NCBI GenBank assembly: GCA_009617715.1
Contig: VTFK01000156.1
Coordinates: 434,001-498,000, forward strand
DNA: 64,000 bases
Reading direction: 5' to 3'
Source of the DNA: Plectrocnemia conspersa
Lineage: Eukaryota > Arthropoda > Insecta > Trichoptera > Polycentropodidae
Shown here: in pieces, positions 12,361-26,200 of the stretch
How the letters are laid out: each line of letters begins with the position of its first letter
How positions within the stretch are numbered: the first letter of the stretch is position 1
Program-made: the position numbers and the translations under genes
Notes under the pieces: generated by a model
What the model was told of the DNA's origin: nothing
The model's input: only the letters and a program-made list of their open reading frames with translations
Databases searched by the model: none

Positions 12361-12570
12361 TGTTGTTGCGACCTCTCCCCTTTGGAGATGGCCGTCTTTT
12401 CTTCTCGAAGGACCACCGTCTCTCGACGGAATTAAACGCCTCTAACTATAGAAATGCTTTATTATCAGAGTTTACATCCTTAGAATCCTTGCTGACACAC
12501 GACCACACGCCGTGACAGCTGAGGCGCCTTCAGGTTATTTACACACAAAAAACCACGCACGGCCATAACA
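12361..12570 (-). mobile_element. Probable solo LTR
   Basis: A compact GC-richer block of about 210 bp between AT-rich flanks starts TGTTGTTGCGACC and ends GGCCATAACA. It thus has the TG..CA borders of a long terminal repeat. On the minus strand it has a polyadenylation-type AATAAAG (12457-12464) about two-thirds along, then GTTAGAGGCG and a GC-rich end. No internal retrotransposon sequence adjoins it and no clear target duplication was found, so orientation and exact ends are tentative. Confidence 0.4.
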
Positions 12571-13571
12571 CACTTTTATTCGGCCATGCATAAATATTTG
12601 TAAAATTGTCGGAACAGTTGTAGTATATTATAATTTTATTTTTTACAATTTTTTTTTATAAAACTAATGGGACAACCCTAACATTATGTTTTTTCATTCG
12701 TCTGCATTAAATTTGCTTATACCAATTTTTTATATATAGTAAATATTTGAAAATATATATACATTTTTAAACGAAATTTTATTATTATTCTTTTTTCTAA
12801 TAGCTACGTGACAACCGTAGCATTTTGTTTTTATAGATTTGTAAACAATCTCATTTTTTTTTATATACCTATATATGTATATTTTATATTTTTTTATTGT
12901 TTTATAATGTGGCTTGGAAGGGTAAAAAATTATTTTTTTTTTTTTGTAAATGACAATAAAAATGACACATTGTATATTTGTTTTATACGTTGTCGTAATA
13001 TACAATGGATATATTTTGGAGGAAAAAAATTAAATAGATTTTGTTTTTACTATTGTAGAAAATTTCCAACCTGTAGTGCACGGGTGATTTTGCGGCGTTT
13101 AAAAGGTTACCAAATTATAATTACTCATTTCCTCAAATACTGAAATGTTTCACATATCTGTTCTTCTACATACAGATTTTTTATTTGCATAGTAAAATAA
13201 AACCTAGTGAAATTTAGACATTTATGTATTTAATTGCAAATTATTTTACAGTACATATTTATTTATTAATAACTTACTATTAGGGTTTGTTAGTCTTTAA
13301 AAGTTTTTAAGATAAATTCGTAAAAATCAGTTTATTGTAAAAAAAATATCGTTTTAAAAAAAATATATTAAGCTTCCATAAAATGTTTTAGAATTAGTCA
13401 AAAATAATTATTTATTTAAATATTATGTTAAAAAAAATGTACAGAAAATATCTGTTTAGCACAAAAATGAAAAAGTTTAAATATGTATTTGTTATTAAAT
13501 AACTTAATTCTGTATGTATTATATTTATTATAATATCAAAATATCTCATAGTTTTATTTTTATTTTTTCAG
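12571..13571. other. AT-rich DNA upstream of the first supported nuf exon
   Basis: Very AT-rich, with long T runs. It contains no exon-like segment. The final bases (TTATTTTTTCAG, ending 13571) are a good splice acceptor for the nuf exon. Confidence 0.5.
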
Positions 13572-14212
13572 ATATTTATTGGTCTGCCATGATGGCACCC
13601 AGTGTGTTTCAACGCACAAAATCTCCACAGTCAAACAGTCTACCTCACCAACATCAGGTATTATAATAATTATCTTCTAATTAATATATTTTTTATATTA
13701 CAAATATTTATTATCCTTCGTATCATTTTCAGCCACCAAAATTCACCGTATCTGACGTAGACGACACAGACCACAGCGTTCTAACGAATGGTTCAAAAAG
13801 TAGAGGATCGTCACCATCAGACGGAGAAAACTTTGAATGTTACGGTGAAGGAGCTGATATCGAGCTTGAACCGACCAACGGGTTAGTATTATATGATACA
13901 TAAAATTTGTCACAAGCAATTACAAATTTATAATATTATACAATTAAACTTTTTCTTTGCATATTTCAGAGATGGCGGACACCGTAGTCCTAACGGTCTT
14001 ATTAATAGACACTCTTGGACAAGAACTAGTTTGAGAAGAACACCTCCAAGGTAATAATCGAATAAACGACGGTGTTAAACAGTTGTGTACATACATACAT
14101 ATTTGTATAGCAAATTAGAACTAAGTTGTACATGTAAATATATGGCTTTTGCATTTTTTTTTTGTAGCCATCAAGAGAATTTGCCGAACCGTCGCTGGGG
14201 GTCTATGAGACA
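13572..14212 (+). CDS. nuf: nuf 5' exon cluster (four exons)
   Basis: Four short exons (13572-13657, 13733-13881, 13970-14050, 14168-14212) are separated by introns of 75-117 bases, far shorter than the rest of the gene. They encode [20 protein letters not shown] and onward, an acidic stretch ([19 protein letters not shown]), and an Arg/Ser-rich stretch with [15 protein letters not shown]. The last exon ends in phase 2 (CA) and joins 31854 after a 17.6 kb intron. No EF-hand was seen here, unlike the N-terminus of vertebrate FIP3/4. If EF-hands exist they lie outside the supported model. Confidence 0.85.
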
Positions 14213-17200
14213 GTAAGCTATTGCTTTTTAGCTAATTTATTTACATATAAGAAACCAAGTGACTCAGTAAAAGAGATATCCATCTGCTAATTTTGTAACG
14301 CTTTTGGCATTGAATACAGAATTTCGCAGTTGGAACGCTATGTTGTTGAGCAACTCAAATCATATTATTATTACTCTTAATACAATGCATAATCTCCATA
14401 TTATATTTACAAGAATTTTCTATATGTGTCAGGTGTAACATTAATCAAGTTGTAAGCTAATGCCTGATGTGGTATGGAGCAGGTATTGAGAGTATGGTAC
14501 TAATTTGCACAAACTTTTAAGTATCCATTGTTTTATTGTTTAATTCTCTCTCCTAAGCGTTATAACTCCATCTATTGTTCTCATTTTAGTCATGCTGAGA
14601 TTATTATTTTAATTTTGTGTATGAGAGTGCATAACAACGCATCATTAAGTATTATACTTGCAGACTTAATGAAAGTGTGTTTCTGTTAACGGGCAGACGT
14701 AAATAAGCAGTTGATAAAGATCTCATGATTTGCGCACGGTGCTATTGTAATAATTGCTTTTTTATGTGAAAATTTGATGATTTTTGAAGAACAATAGATT
14801 TTGCATGGATGTTTTAAATTGTTTTTTGCAAACAGCGATGAGAATGAGTCGCTCTCATGTGAAATGCTTAAGTTTTATAGTTTTAGATGTGTGGTATAAT
14901 TAAAAATATCGGATCTTCTAACACATAAAATGTAGTAGTCTTTATAAGACAATTCATATCATAGAAATCATAAGCAAATTACACATATAAAATAATATGT
15001 ATTTAATTATATACATACATATATTATGTATATATATTTCTGTACATTTTATTAATTATTCTATTTTTAAATATCTTAAATTTATTATTATATTCAGTAA
15101 TATTTTTTGATAATAATTTTGCTTGACCTTGAAATTTACTAAAATATTATTTTATTATATTAAAAAATACTACTAGAAAATGAAATTATATTAGAATTTC
15201 TTCGTTTTTCTCTATTATTGTTAACATTAAACCATTTGCAACTTTTATTATTTGAGATGTTTATAATACATTTCAAGTGATCCATTTTATATGGTTTCTT
15301 AACTATATATCTTAAATTTAAAGTAAATTAATATTTAACATCAATCAGACAAATTTAACATTTCACTTAAATATATTATATATTACTGCAAAAAGAAACA
15401 CGTCTCAAAAATGTATATCAAATTCAGACAAATCTTGACAAAAATGTTTAATTCTCAGACTCAGATACATATATAGGTTAAATTAAATATGTGCTTAATT
15501 CTAAAATTCAGGCAGCATTATTTTAGAACACTCTTTTATATTTTTTTTAAATTTAATTTTACATACATTAGATTTTTATTACATATTGACTTTAGGTATC
15601 CAATTCGCTCCTCATTTTAACACTATTGGTACAAAAAAATATTTCAATGAACTATGCATATACAATATGTACAGTAGATTCCCCAATAACACGATATTTG
15701 GGGGAGTGTAGTTGTAAGACTAGAAAATATTCATACATTTTTTTGCTATAAGATTTAGGTACATGTGAAATATCCTCCCTTTGGCTCGGTCACTTACTTA
15801 TCTCATTTACTGTATATGTACATATACAGCATACTAATTCCAAATAAAAAATACTTTTTTAATTTTATATCTATATGGATTATACTAAATAATATTTATC
15901 GCAAAAACTTAAACCATATGATATTATAAATCTATTTTTATTATTAAAATGTAAAAGTTAGATGATAGATATTTTGAGATAATCCATTGCCAGTGTCAGC
16001 TATCAGTTAGAATATTTGTCACCACTCGCTGTCGTTAAGTGGTCATCGCTTCCTTTTTATTTAACCAACATCATCCAATTACAATTGACTGTCGAATGGA
16101 CGACTGTTACAAGCCGAAAGGCCTGTTTCATTTAGCTATTACTTAAACGCACTACTGCACTAGTTTAAAGTGTCATTTTTTTTCAAATTTAACACCAGGA
16201 CATTTAAAATAGCTAAGCTGAAATGAGTACTAGTTACTGTCGTAAGATATAGTTAAAAAAATATTGCAGTGTATGCTTATCTATTTTTGTCTTAAGTAAC
16301 TGAAACAATTTTATAAAATGTAGTTATTTTATATACGAATTATAAAAGCAATTTTCCAAAAAAATATTATATCTCATGTCTAAAACACCATACTGGTATA
16401 ATCAGTACGTATTCGACAAACGATTTAGCTGCCTTATCCTTATAAATACTATATATGTATGTACATATTTAAACAAAAACCTGTCATGTATTTTTATTTG
16501 TTACCATATTAGTTAGAAACCTTAAAAAATATAAAGCACGTTGACACGAATACCATAATACGATTAAGAATATATGATACGTTATTTTGGCAAGGTTTTT
16601 GTTTTTTTTAATTTTAGCTAATTGTATGAAAAGACATGTTCACGTTGCTGTCTTAGGATATAATTTATTTTTCGTAATATTGATTCGATTTTAATTAGAC
16701 GTCAGTTCGGCCCAAATCTCACGTTTGCTCTAGCACTCCTGTGTGTGTGTGCTACTGTCGAAAATATTGGTCATTACGTCGAATTACATCATGTTACGAA
16801 TAAGCGAATCTGTTTTGTCGTCGTTCATGCGCCACTGTCGGTAAGAGTGCCATTCGAATTGTATTTGGGTTTTAAAAATCATAAAAAAACATACACAATT
16901 GCGAAAGTTTTTTTTTATTATGTATTCTGGAAAATGAAAGTTGATATTTACTTCAATATACTCTATATATTGTAAAGTTTCAGTTCTTATTAAATTTACA
17001 TGAATATAATATTTCACTTTATTTTTAAAGTAACCTTCCGCTGCGAATTTAAAGATAAACATATTAACGTTCATTTTTTTTATATTGACAAGATAATGAA
17101 CAAATAAAAAAATCTCTCTAGTTTTTAAATAACACAAAAATTTACAAACTAGCCCTTAAAGTAGATAATCTTATCATCCTTTTGGAGAATTTATAATAAA

Positions 17201-20200
17201 TCCAATAGAACGCTTTGAAAACGACCCTGAATGACAGATAGAGATGAGAATGAGTATTCACATAATCACATAATCGTATTCACATGATAACCCGCGATTT
17301 TCTTTTCTCTTTAAGCGGAATTAATTCGTAATCACGTTGCTTTCACCATGAACGTAAATCAGTCGCTCAATATTTCTCATGATCAATTTTATGTCGCAAC
17401 GTAACGAGCAGAGCATCCAAACACATATTCTGGCAGATGAATTTAATATAACAAAAGTTCGGGCGTTTGATTCCTGAAGCAAAATTTTATTTTGCCATAC
17501 TATGTTAATATATAACATGTAAATTATATTATAAATAATCTTCAATTGCTAGACATTAATTATTACATACGCGTTGTTAATGCCATAATTGTAAAATAGT
17601 ATATTTATTTTCAACAGTCAGTTCACAAAAACGACGTTCGTCGCGTATTTTTAAATTGGTCGGTCGCCATGAGGGGTGGTGCCGGTATGTGTAAGTACAC
17701 GGAGCTTTATCGTTTTTATTTTATTTCTTAGGTTATAGATAATTTTATTTTATAGCTCATATTTTTCGGCTCATAATTTTATTACGGTTGTGACCAGAAT
17801 TTGTATTAAAAGGTCAGAATATAAGCAACCAGAATAAATATTAGATGGTCAGAATTTATATTAATTGCTCGAAATCTATTTCAAATGGTTAGAATTATAA
17901 TTTTTTTTTTAGAAATAATAGCCAGTATTTATATTATATGATCTGGAGTTTTATATTAAAAAATGATCAAAATAATAATACATGGGCATTATTAAAGTGT
18001 TTTTTGGGCTCGCAACATTGTCAAATGTCAACACAATGCGTGCTCTTTGCTGCCGCTCTGTCGTTATTCCCGCTTCGTTCGTCGCTCTGAATACCGTAGC
18101 ATCAGATTTGTTGAGAGTTATTCATTGGGTGTTCAACTAATGGTTTTGGTGAGAGCGAGATATTTTATATAATATCTTTAAAATAAATAATTTATTGGCC
18201 ATTTATATTTATGAATAATACAATATTTTTTTCAAATAACATTATCGTCTTCTATTTTAATTCTGATCGTCCTATTTTTTATTCGGACCGTACGCTATTT
18301 TTATTCAAAACATTTAATATTTATTCTGGAACCCTGAATAATTTAATATATCTATCCTAGTTTTATTCTAACCATTTGCCATTTATTCTGATCCTGAATA
18401 GTATAATTATGACTAGGCTGTTAATAAAGTTCTGACCAAGATTAGATTTAAATTCTGACCATTAAATTCGTTGTCTTATTTATCGCCTCTTTCACTATTA
18501 TTATATATGTTTCACTTATTATAATCATTGCCTTGCTTTATGTAAATCATGTGAATTCTGCGTGTATCTGTTTTTATGCACAGACTCATTTTCAACGCCA
18601 TATATTTTCAAATACCCGCTGTATTAGTTTGACAAGGAGAAATCAAAACATCTCAATTATTTTCCATTATAGTCTAATCCGTGCTAATGACTTAATCGCA
18701 TAATTGATCAAATTAGTAATTACATAAGTTATCGATTACACCTCGTATTCTAAATACTATATAGTGTCGAGATTTTCATCAGATATCATAAAAATATGTG
18801 TGTGATTTCATTATATAAAATTATTAATGAAATTGCATTATAAGAGAGATATTGGATTCGTTGAAAAAGTATCGTTCTAATCTAACTAAATCTAACTTAG
18901 TTCTGAATGCTTTTAGCCAGTACCTATTTTTTACCATTTAAATATATAATGCGATTAAGCATATCTTTTAAATTTCGATGAATACAATTTTTTAAATTAT
19001 ATAATAATATATAATTTACATAGAATTTCAAATGCAGTTTACATATGAAAATCTTAGTCGAAATCATTTCAAATGAAGAAACAATAACCTCTCAGTTGTG
19101 TGTAAAATCATATTATCTTACGTTTTTTCTGCGATTATATTTTATTACAGCAAATAACAATCAAGCAAATCACAAAACCATGGTGTCGAAACGACACTCG
19201 AATAGTAAAAGTAACGGTTGGTTTTGTGATGTGTTGACATTTGCAGTGTAACTATTTGGTGTCGATCGTTTATATATAAAAAGATAGTGAGTCATGCTTG
19301 CGTTTATTAGAACATATAAGAATATGTTTAACTATCAAACGTTCTAAAATTAATTAATTCATGATATTAGAAAATTTTCTAAGTATTATCCGTCAGAGAA
19401 TCTGTCAAGGATTCGAAATCGCCTCCTACGAATTACGCGTGCTGAAAAAGGAAATCGAGGAAATGGTCTATGTTGAATCAAAGGTATGCTCGTCAATTCG
19501 CGTGCGTCGAAATTACATACACACGTACGATGACGTTTTATTTGATTTTTTGTTTCGTCCGACAATGGACTACAATATTGCAAATTACACCACATATTTA
19601 GGTCCGTCCATTCACATGTTAAACGATACGCGCGCGCCTCAGTCGCACTCGGCCGCTCCGATCGGAGTGTCATGCTCGGCGTCCGGTAAACGCGTGAACG
19701 CGCCCTAACAATTAAATCCGCGGTAACGGTTAACGAGGGTTAAGGATCGCGTATTAAATAATGGGATAGAAAATCTCACGTGGACTTTTGAACGGTATCG
19801 CTACGGCCAACAGTTTGAATTCGTGTTTGTTTAAAAACAATATTAGTTTGAATTAAAAATTATTATTAAAACACGGGATAAAAATTTGAACGAGGACGCG
19901 AACGGTATTGCTATGGCCAATAATTTGAATTGAAATCGATTGTACTGAAACGATAGTTATGAAACAAAATAATTAAATTGCATAAATTCGAAATTGTTAT
20001 AAAATTGTGAAAATTTGAAATTGTTAAATCCAAATATTTATTTTATTTTGAAACTAATCGTACGGCTGATAGTTTGAAAACAAAAATCAACTTTTATTTC
20101 AAGTTGCATAAATTCGAGTAGAAAACTTCGATTTCGGACATGCTCGATTTGATGCGCTTTTTGATCGCGTTGTATAACTTTAAAATAACATCGTTATGTA

Positions 20201-23200
20201 TGCACGTCGTCTGATTTCACCGAATCATTATTATCAACGTCTGGAAAATATTTGATTTAGACGAAACGCTACATACACTTGGGTGTAAGTGTAAATAAAT
20301 TAAGTGATCGATTTCATATCGGGGAGTGCAGCTGTAAAGAAAATTCAATATGTCCTTCAAAAATGTTACGATATTATCCAAGGTCGTCGTAAATAAAGCA
20401 ATACGTTTAAAAATGCATCTATGAAAAACTAAAGCCCGATTCACACACATATTACTACAAATCAATATTTTTTTTTTCTATAAAAATATTTGAGAATAAT
20501 CTTTATTATATTTTGGACAATTTAAGAACACTTTAAATAGAACACAAAAATGTGGACCCAGATCAAATTTGGTTTGGTGAATTCATTCACTGCTATGCAG
20601 AATCCATTAATATTTATCTTTCATCTATACCCTGCTTCTAAATACTTGTCATAAAATGAATCTAGTGCCAATACGTTTTATGTGATTTTTATGAATTAGT
20701 AGTACTATTATTTGTTATTGATGATTAAGATTTTTTTTTTTTTCACAGCTTTCAACAGGCCCACCCTGTTAAAAGCTGTTCTTATGTTGGCTTTTCTCTC
20801 AATGCTTATGTTTCGCATCCGTATATCAGAACCAATTTAAAAATACGTGTTTTAGCTTATACACGTATATAATATTAAAATGGATTTAACAATTAAAATC
20901 TGTGCCTAATTCTAAAATGTACTATGTTCTACTAAACGACTAAGTGCGTGTGAATCAGGCTTAATTATTTTAAAGAATATAAAATAAGTACAGCTTTCTT
21001 TTTTCCTTGGACATATTATATCGTTGTTTTGAAACGAATTATCGCAAGTCTGTCTATATTTTATTTAATACTAATCAAAATAGTTTATTAGTTAATCTAT
21101 TAAAGGTAAAATATGTCAATTAAAAATTGAATTAGTTTCTTTAACCATTAATATACTTCTATATAATAATTTAAAATATATTTTTCATAAATGCTTTTTG
21201 TGCCCGTTCCGTTTATTTATCGATCATCATAGTAATTATATTAATAATCTAGACCGACTCGTTAAAACTGACCTGTGCCAATACGTTACGTTTGTGCTTA
21301 TTATGTGGTGTGTGTGTGTCCAATAAAAATATCATTTTTTTAGTTACAATGTGATGTTTTTGTGTCGTGATCGCCAAAGCGTGATTATGTTCCAGTTTCT
21401 ACTGCGATTACACTCGCATGCATTCAGAGGACATGTATACGAATCGCAGATATGGGTTAGTAAGCTTCAATCTATTTTAAAGGCTGTATATGTGTAAATT
21501 TAGATTATAGATATTTTATTACTTTACGTCTATCATACACGGTGGTTGCGGTCTATAAAATGATAATGATAAGTCATTATAATAAAATAAAACTTTCGAT
21601 GTGTGGTTTGTCGATACGATTATACTATAGAAGTATAGCGGAAATTGCAACGCGAAAATATGTCGACCATAACAAATACGGACGGGAATTGATTAATTTT
21701 CGCAGTGCTGTTTTAAAAATGCGCCGTTTCAATTATTCGGCATAGAGATTTTTAACGCACGTTAGCGCACAGTCCCGCATTCGTATGTAAATTGTAAAAA
21801 ATACACGTGAAATTGTACGTATTTTAAAGAAAAACTTTCTATTGTTTTCTATTATTATGGTATTGACGCCGGATTATGTTGTATATGGGTGATTATACTT
21901 CTGTGCATAGGAAAATATGTATTTATGACGTTTTAACATAATTTATTCTGTGTTTAATATCTGAATTTACAATACTATTATTTCTAACGTATTTTACATC
22001 ATATTCAAGTTTTCTAATAAAACGATGAATTTGCATTTATAACATATTTGATGATTACATTTTGGTGACAGTAATCTTTATAATAAATGCACGATTGTGG
22101 TCCTTAGAAAAATAAACACATTGAAATAAAAGTTTTATAGTACCTTCTAGTATTTATGTGTGATATCTGTTAAATTTCAAGAGAGATACTAATATCAATA
22201 TATTAAAACCAGCTTCTATTTTGCTTGTGATCCGGGGTAGGGAGGGGGAGTTCAGAAACTATTTTTAAGTGATCTCATTTTGAGTTTCATTTCAATCATT
22301 AAAAAACCCTTTATTTTCGATTGAATAATATTTTCATAAAAAAATCAGTCCTCGATTAATTAATGAATGTAACTTATTACAACCAAGTTAAGGATGAATT
22401 TTAGCAGCTTAACTTAACAAACAACGGGTGATTTGGAATTAAGATGGTTTCAAAGAAAGAGACAACCTAGTAAAAAATCGCTTCCATTTTTCTAGATTTT
22501 AATCTTTCCTTTGATAATTTCACGCATACATAATTTAACAATATATGTATGTACATATATATGTGCTGTTTTTTAGAATTTTGTTTTTTGAATTGGCAAC
22601 ACTTTTTCCAGTGACAGCTGATTTGTGATCAGTATGATTTGCCATTTCATTATGAATAGATTTACGCCAGAAAAACGCTTGTAAATTGTGCAAATTTCAG
22701 TTCGCAAAACTAACCGTGCGATTTTACGGTCGAAATAAACGTCCATCTGAGCAAGTAATTCTTATAACAATGGATCGTTCTCACACCACGCATACAATTG
22801 ATAATACGCATCCGCAGAGACGTCGTACAATACACACCGAATAAGTTGTTTCTGCTGTGGAGCGTAGTATCGAGGAGGACCCGTATGAGTCGATTCGATA
22901 TCATGCACAACAATTGGAGCTGTGTTTAACCACTTTGTAGAAGATTTTGCGGAAAGATCTTGATTTACGAGCAACAAGAATTGAAGCCGCTTGACCGTCG
23001 TATGCGTTGTATGGCTCATTTTTGGTTGAATGGTTACGTCAACAAGCAAAATTGGCGCATTTGTAGTAAAGAACATCCACAAGACGCCGTTACACCCACA
23101 AGAAGTCACTGTTTGGTGTTCTTTATGTGCTGGTGGAATCATTGGTCCATATTTATTAAAAAAATATGCCAGCCAGGATGTAACAGTCAATGGAAAGCAC

Positions 23201-26200
23201 TATAGATCCATGATTAATGACTTTTTCGTTCCCCAATTGAATGGCAGTAATGTGGAAGAGCATTGGTTTCAACACGACGTCGCAACGTGCCACACAGCGC
23301 GTGCCAAAACCAATTTATTGAGGGAAATATTCGATTAGAGCATAATTTCTCGTAATGGATCTGTGAATTGGCCTTCAAGATCGTGTGATTTAGCACCTTT
23401 GGATTATTTTCTGTGAGGATATGTGAAGTCGCTAATCGATGCCGATAAAGCAGAAACGATGGACGACTTTGAAGCCAATATTACATAATCTGAGTGTAAA
23501 ATAATGAATAGATCATGTCGTTCTATTAGGGCTATATTTTTTCGGTGCTTGTTAACAGTAGTCGTATCAATGATGCTATTTAGTAACGGGATATTTTTGT
23601 TTCAATATCTACGTAAGAAGGCGTAATCCTTAGAGGTTGTTAGTGAGGATATTAGTGCTGCAATAAAAACAGGTCCGAGATTAATGATACAGAATCTAGT
23701 GCAAAAAACGTGTCGCCTATATCAGTTCACAGGCATTTAAAACATTAAGAAAGGTGTTAATTTGCAGAATATGTGTATCTTATATATTGTTTGATGAAAA
23801 CCTCGCGCAGTGAATCTCAATGTAGCAATAATTAATGACTTTAACACGCAACGTAAAAGTCAGTGGTTAAACGCCAATCAACCCACAATTCAAACCCAAA
23901 TAAGATTTGTTGGGATATGAAGAGCATAATTCATTATGAGCTATTAGATTATATGTAGTGTTAAAAAGCGACTATGAATATAAAAAAGACCTTCCCTTAT
24001 AAATTAAAGAAGGATAATTTTACACCAAGACAACGGTCGCCCTCATTTATCGAAGAACAAGACAGAAAAAATCTATGTATTTTCTTGGGAACTCCTTTCT
24101 CACCCACCGTATTCTTCAGACATTGCTCAAAATTGCTATCATCTATTTAGATCCCTGCAACAGTTTTAAGAAGGAGAAAAATATTTTACAAAAACGGATA
24201 TAAAAACGACATTAAAGAATTTATTGCTTTCAAAAAGACATTATTTTTCGAATTAGATTTAAAAAAATTGACATGTGGAAAATATTTTTTAATGAAGATG
24301 GAGAATATATAATTTAGTAAAAGTATTACACATTTTAATTTTTAATTCATTTAACCCGCACCTGATATATTAAATCAACCAAGAACAACCTGATATCTTA
24401 AATCATTATTTGGAGTACAAAGAAAAGCTATAGCACATAATAACAAACATTAGACGAGACTTAATTTAATATAAAAATTAAATTAATATGATCGATAGAT
24501 TGTAGACGTTTGAGATGTGGCTTGGCTTATGCCATGGACTTTAAGTCTCCAATGACAAATTATCTGCATGAGAGAACGCGGTCGAGAACTTTCATTAAAC
24601 GGACGAAGATGGAATACCTCGGACATATGACCCGAGGTCCTAAATATAATCTTATTCATAATCCATCATCCAGATGTCTTGATTGAGAAATATACGGAAA
24701 TTACTGGAATCAAACATTACACCAAAAGAAGAAGATAACATTCAACAAAATGTTATATAAGTATATAATCCCGTTCTGAAACGTATAAAAACATATTAAG
24801 TCAAAGCTAGCGCATTCCTCATATTAATATTTTTATTTTATATACATGCTTTCGTCAGTTAATTTAGTTTAATATAGATTACTTAGTTGTGTGTAAAATA
24901 TGTATGTATCTATTATATTATATTTGCTTGGCAGGTTCTGTAAGATAGGAATGTGTATCATTGAATATACATATATGTGTTACGTTGTGTTAGTTATTAA
25001 TGGCATTTTCCGAAATTTAACCATCGCTCCTCGATCGCTTCAGTAGTTGTTTTTAATTGGTTACGATTCGCGATTAGAAAGAATTTGTTAAAAATACACA
25101 CATGCGGTAGTTAGTCAGGTACTGTTGTTGTACGAAACTATAGTTCGCCGTAAATGGACTCGTGTGGCACAATAGCAGTTGCGTCACCATCACAAGGATC
25201 GAGGAGAAATGATCGCCCACATTAGCCGATTTGTCATCGAGGTGAAATTAAAGGTCTCGTGGTTGAATAGTTTTCCACGCAGAAATGATATGTCTGTATC
25301 AATTGATCAATTTCATATGTGTTAAAAAAAATATACTGAAATAATATTTTTTTTGCAAATTGGTAGCATGAATTGAGTCTGCATTCGTGTGGTTGTAGAT
25401 TGTAGACATTTTATTATAATGAATACGAAGGTACCTATGACCTTTTGTGCTTATGTAGAACGTTTTATCTCTATTAATAAATCAAAACGATGTCTAGGTT
25501 TATGTTTTTATACGGACCGATAAACTTTGGCAGCTCAATAAGTTAAAAAATATTGATTTGCAGTTTACAATTAAATGCTTTGTACTTGAGTTGTTGAGTC
25601 TAATAATACGTCATTCTAAAAGAGTATGTTCACTCTAATTATACGATAGGGTCTAAATGTCGCGATCTATCATTAGAACGTTAGTACGTTAATACGTAAT
25701 TCAGTTAACAAGGTAATTTTTTTCCATAATCTGCGACATCTGCAATACATATTTGTTACTTAAATATTAAATGAACTATAGCACACTTATTGATTTTTGT
25801 ATTGTATTTATATATAGCTACATTCATACATATAGCATTGAAGAGTGCCTATTTATATGATAAATAATAACTAGACTATGATAGCATTTGAAATAACAGT
25901 TATAAGGCTGCTCACGTACGTAATGGCAGCTCTTTTAATGGAAAGGAATAAAGTATACAATCAAAATATTGTAACATTCAATATTTTAAATCATATAACA
26001 AGGACTAAACGAATATGTCCTTAATCAAGAGGTGCTTCGCATATAAATATGTATATTATCTCAAAAATATCAAACGATATTATTATTAAAAAAGTTATTA
26101 AAACTCGATATATAGTATTTACTTACAACAAAGAAAACCTCAAATATTTTTTAATAATTTAAGAAGGCGATTCTTCATAAAAAGTACTATATAAAATATT

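Noticed and set aside
12730..13143. Open frames on both strands in AT-rich DNA
   Set aside because: Peptides consist almost only of Ile, Tyr, Lys, Asn and Phe, as expected from AT-rich non-coding sequence.
17664..17690. ATGAGGGGTGGTGCCG before GTATGTGTAAGT as a possible nuf first exon
   Set aside because: Its phase (1) does not fit the next nuf exon at 31854 (phase 2) or that at 45136 (phase 0).
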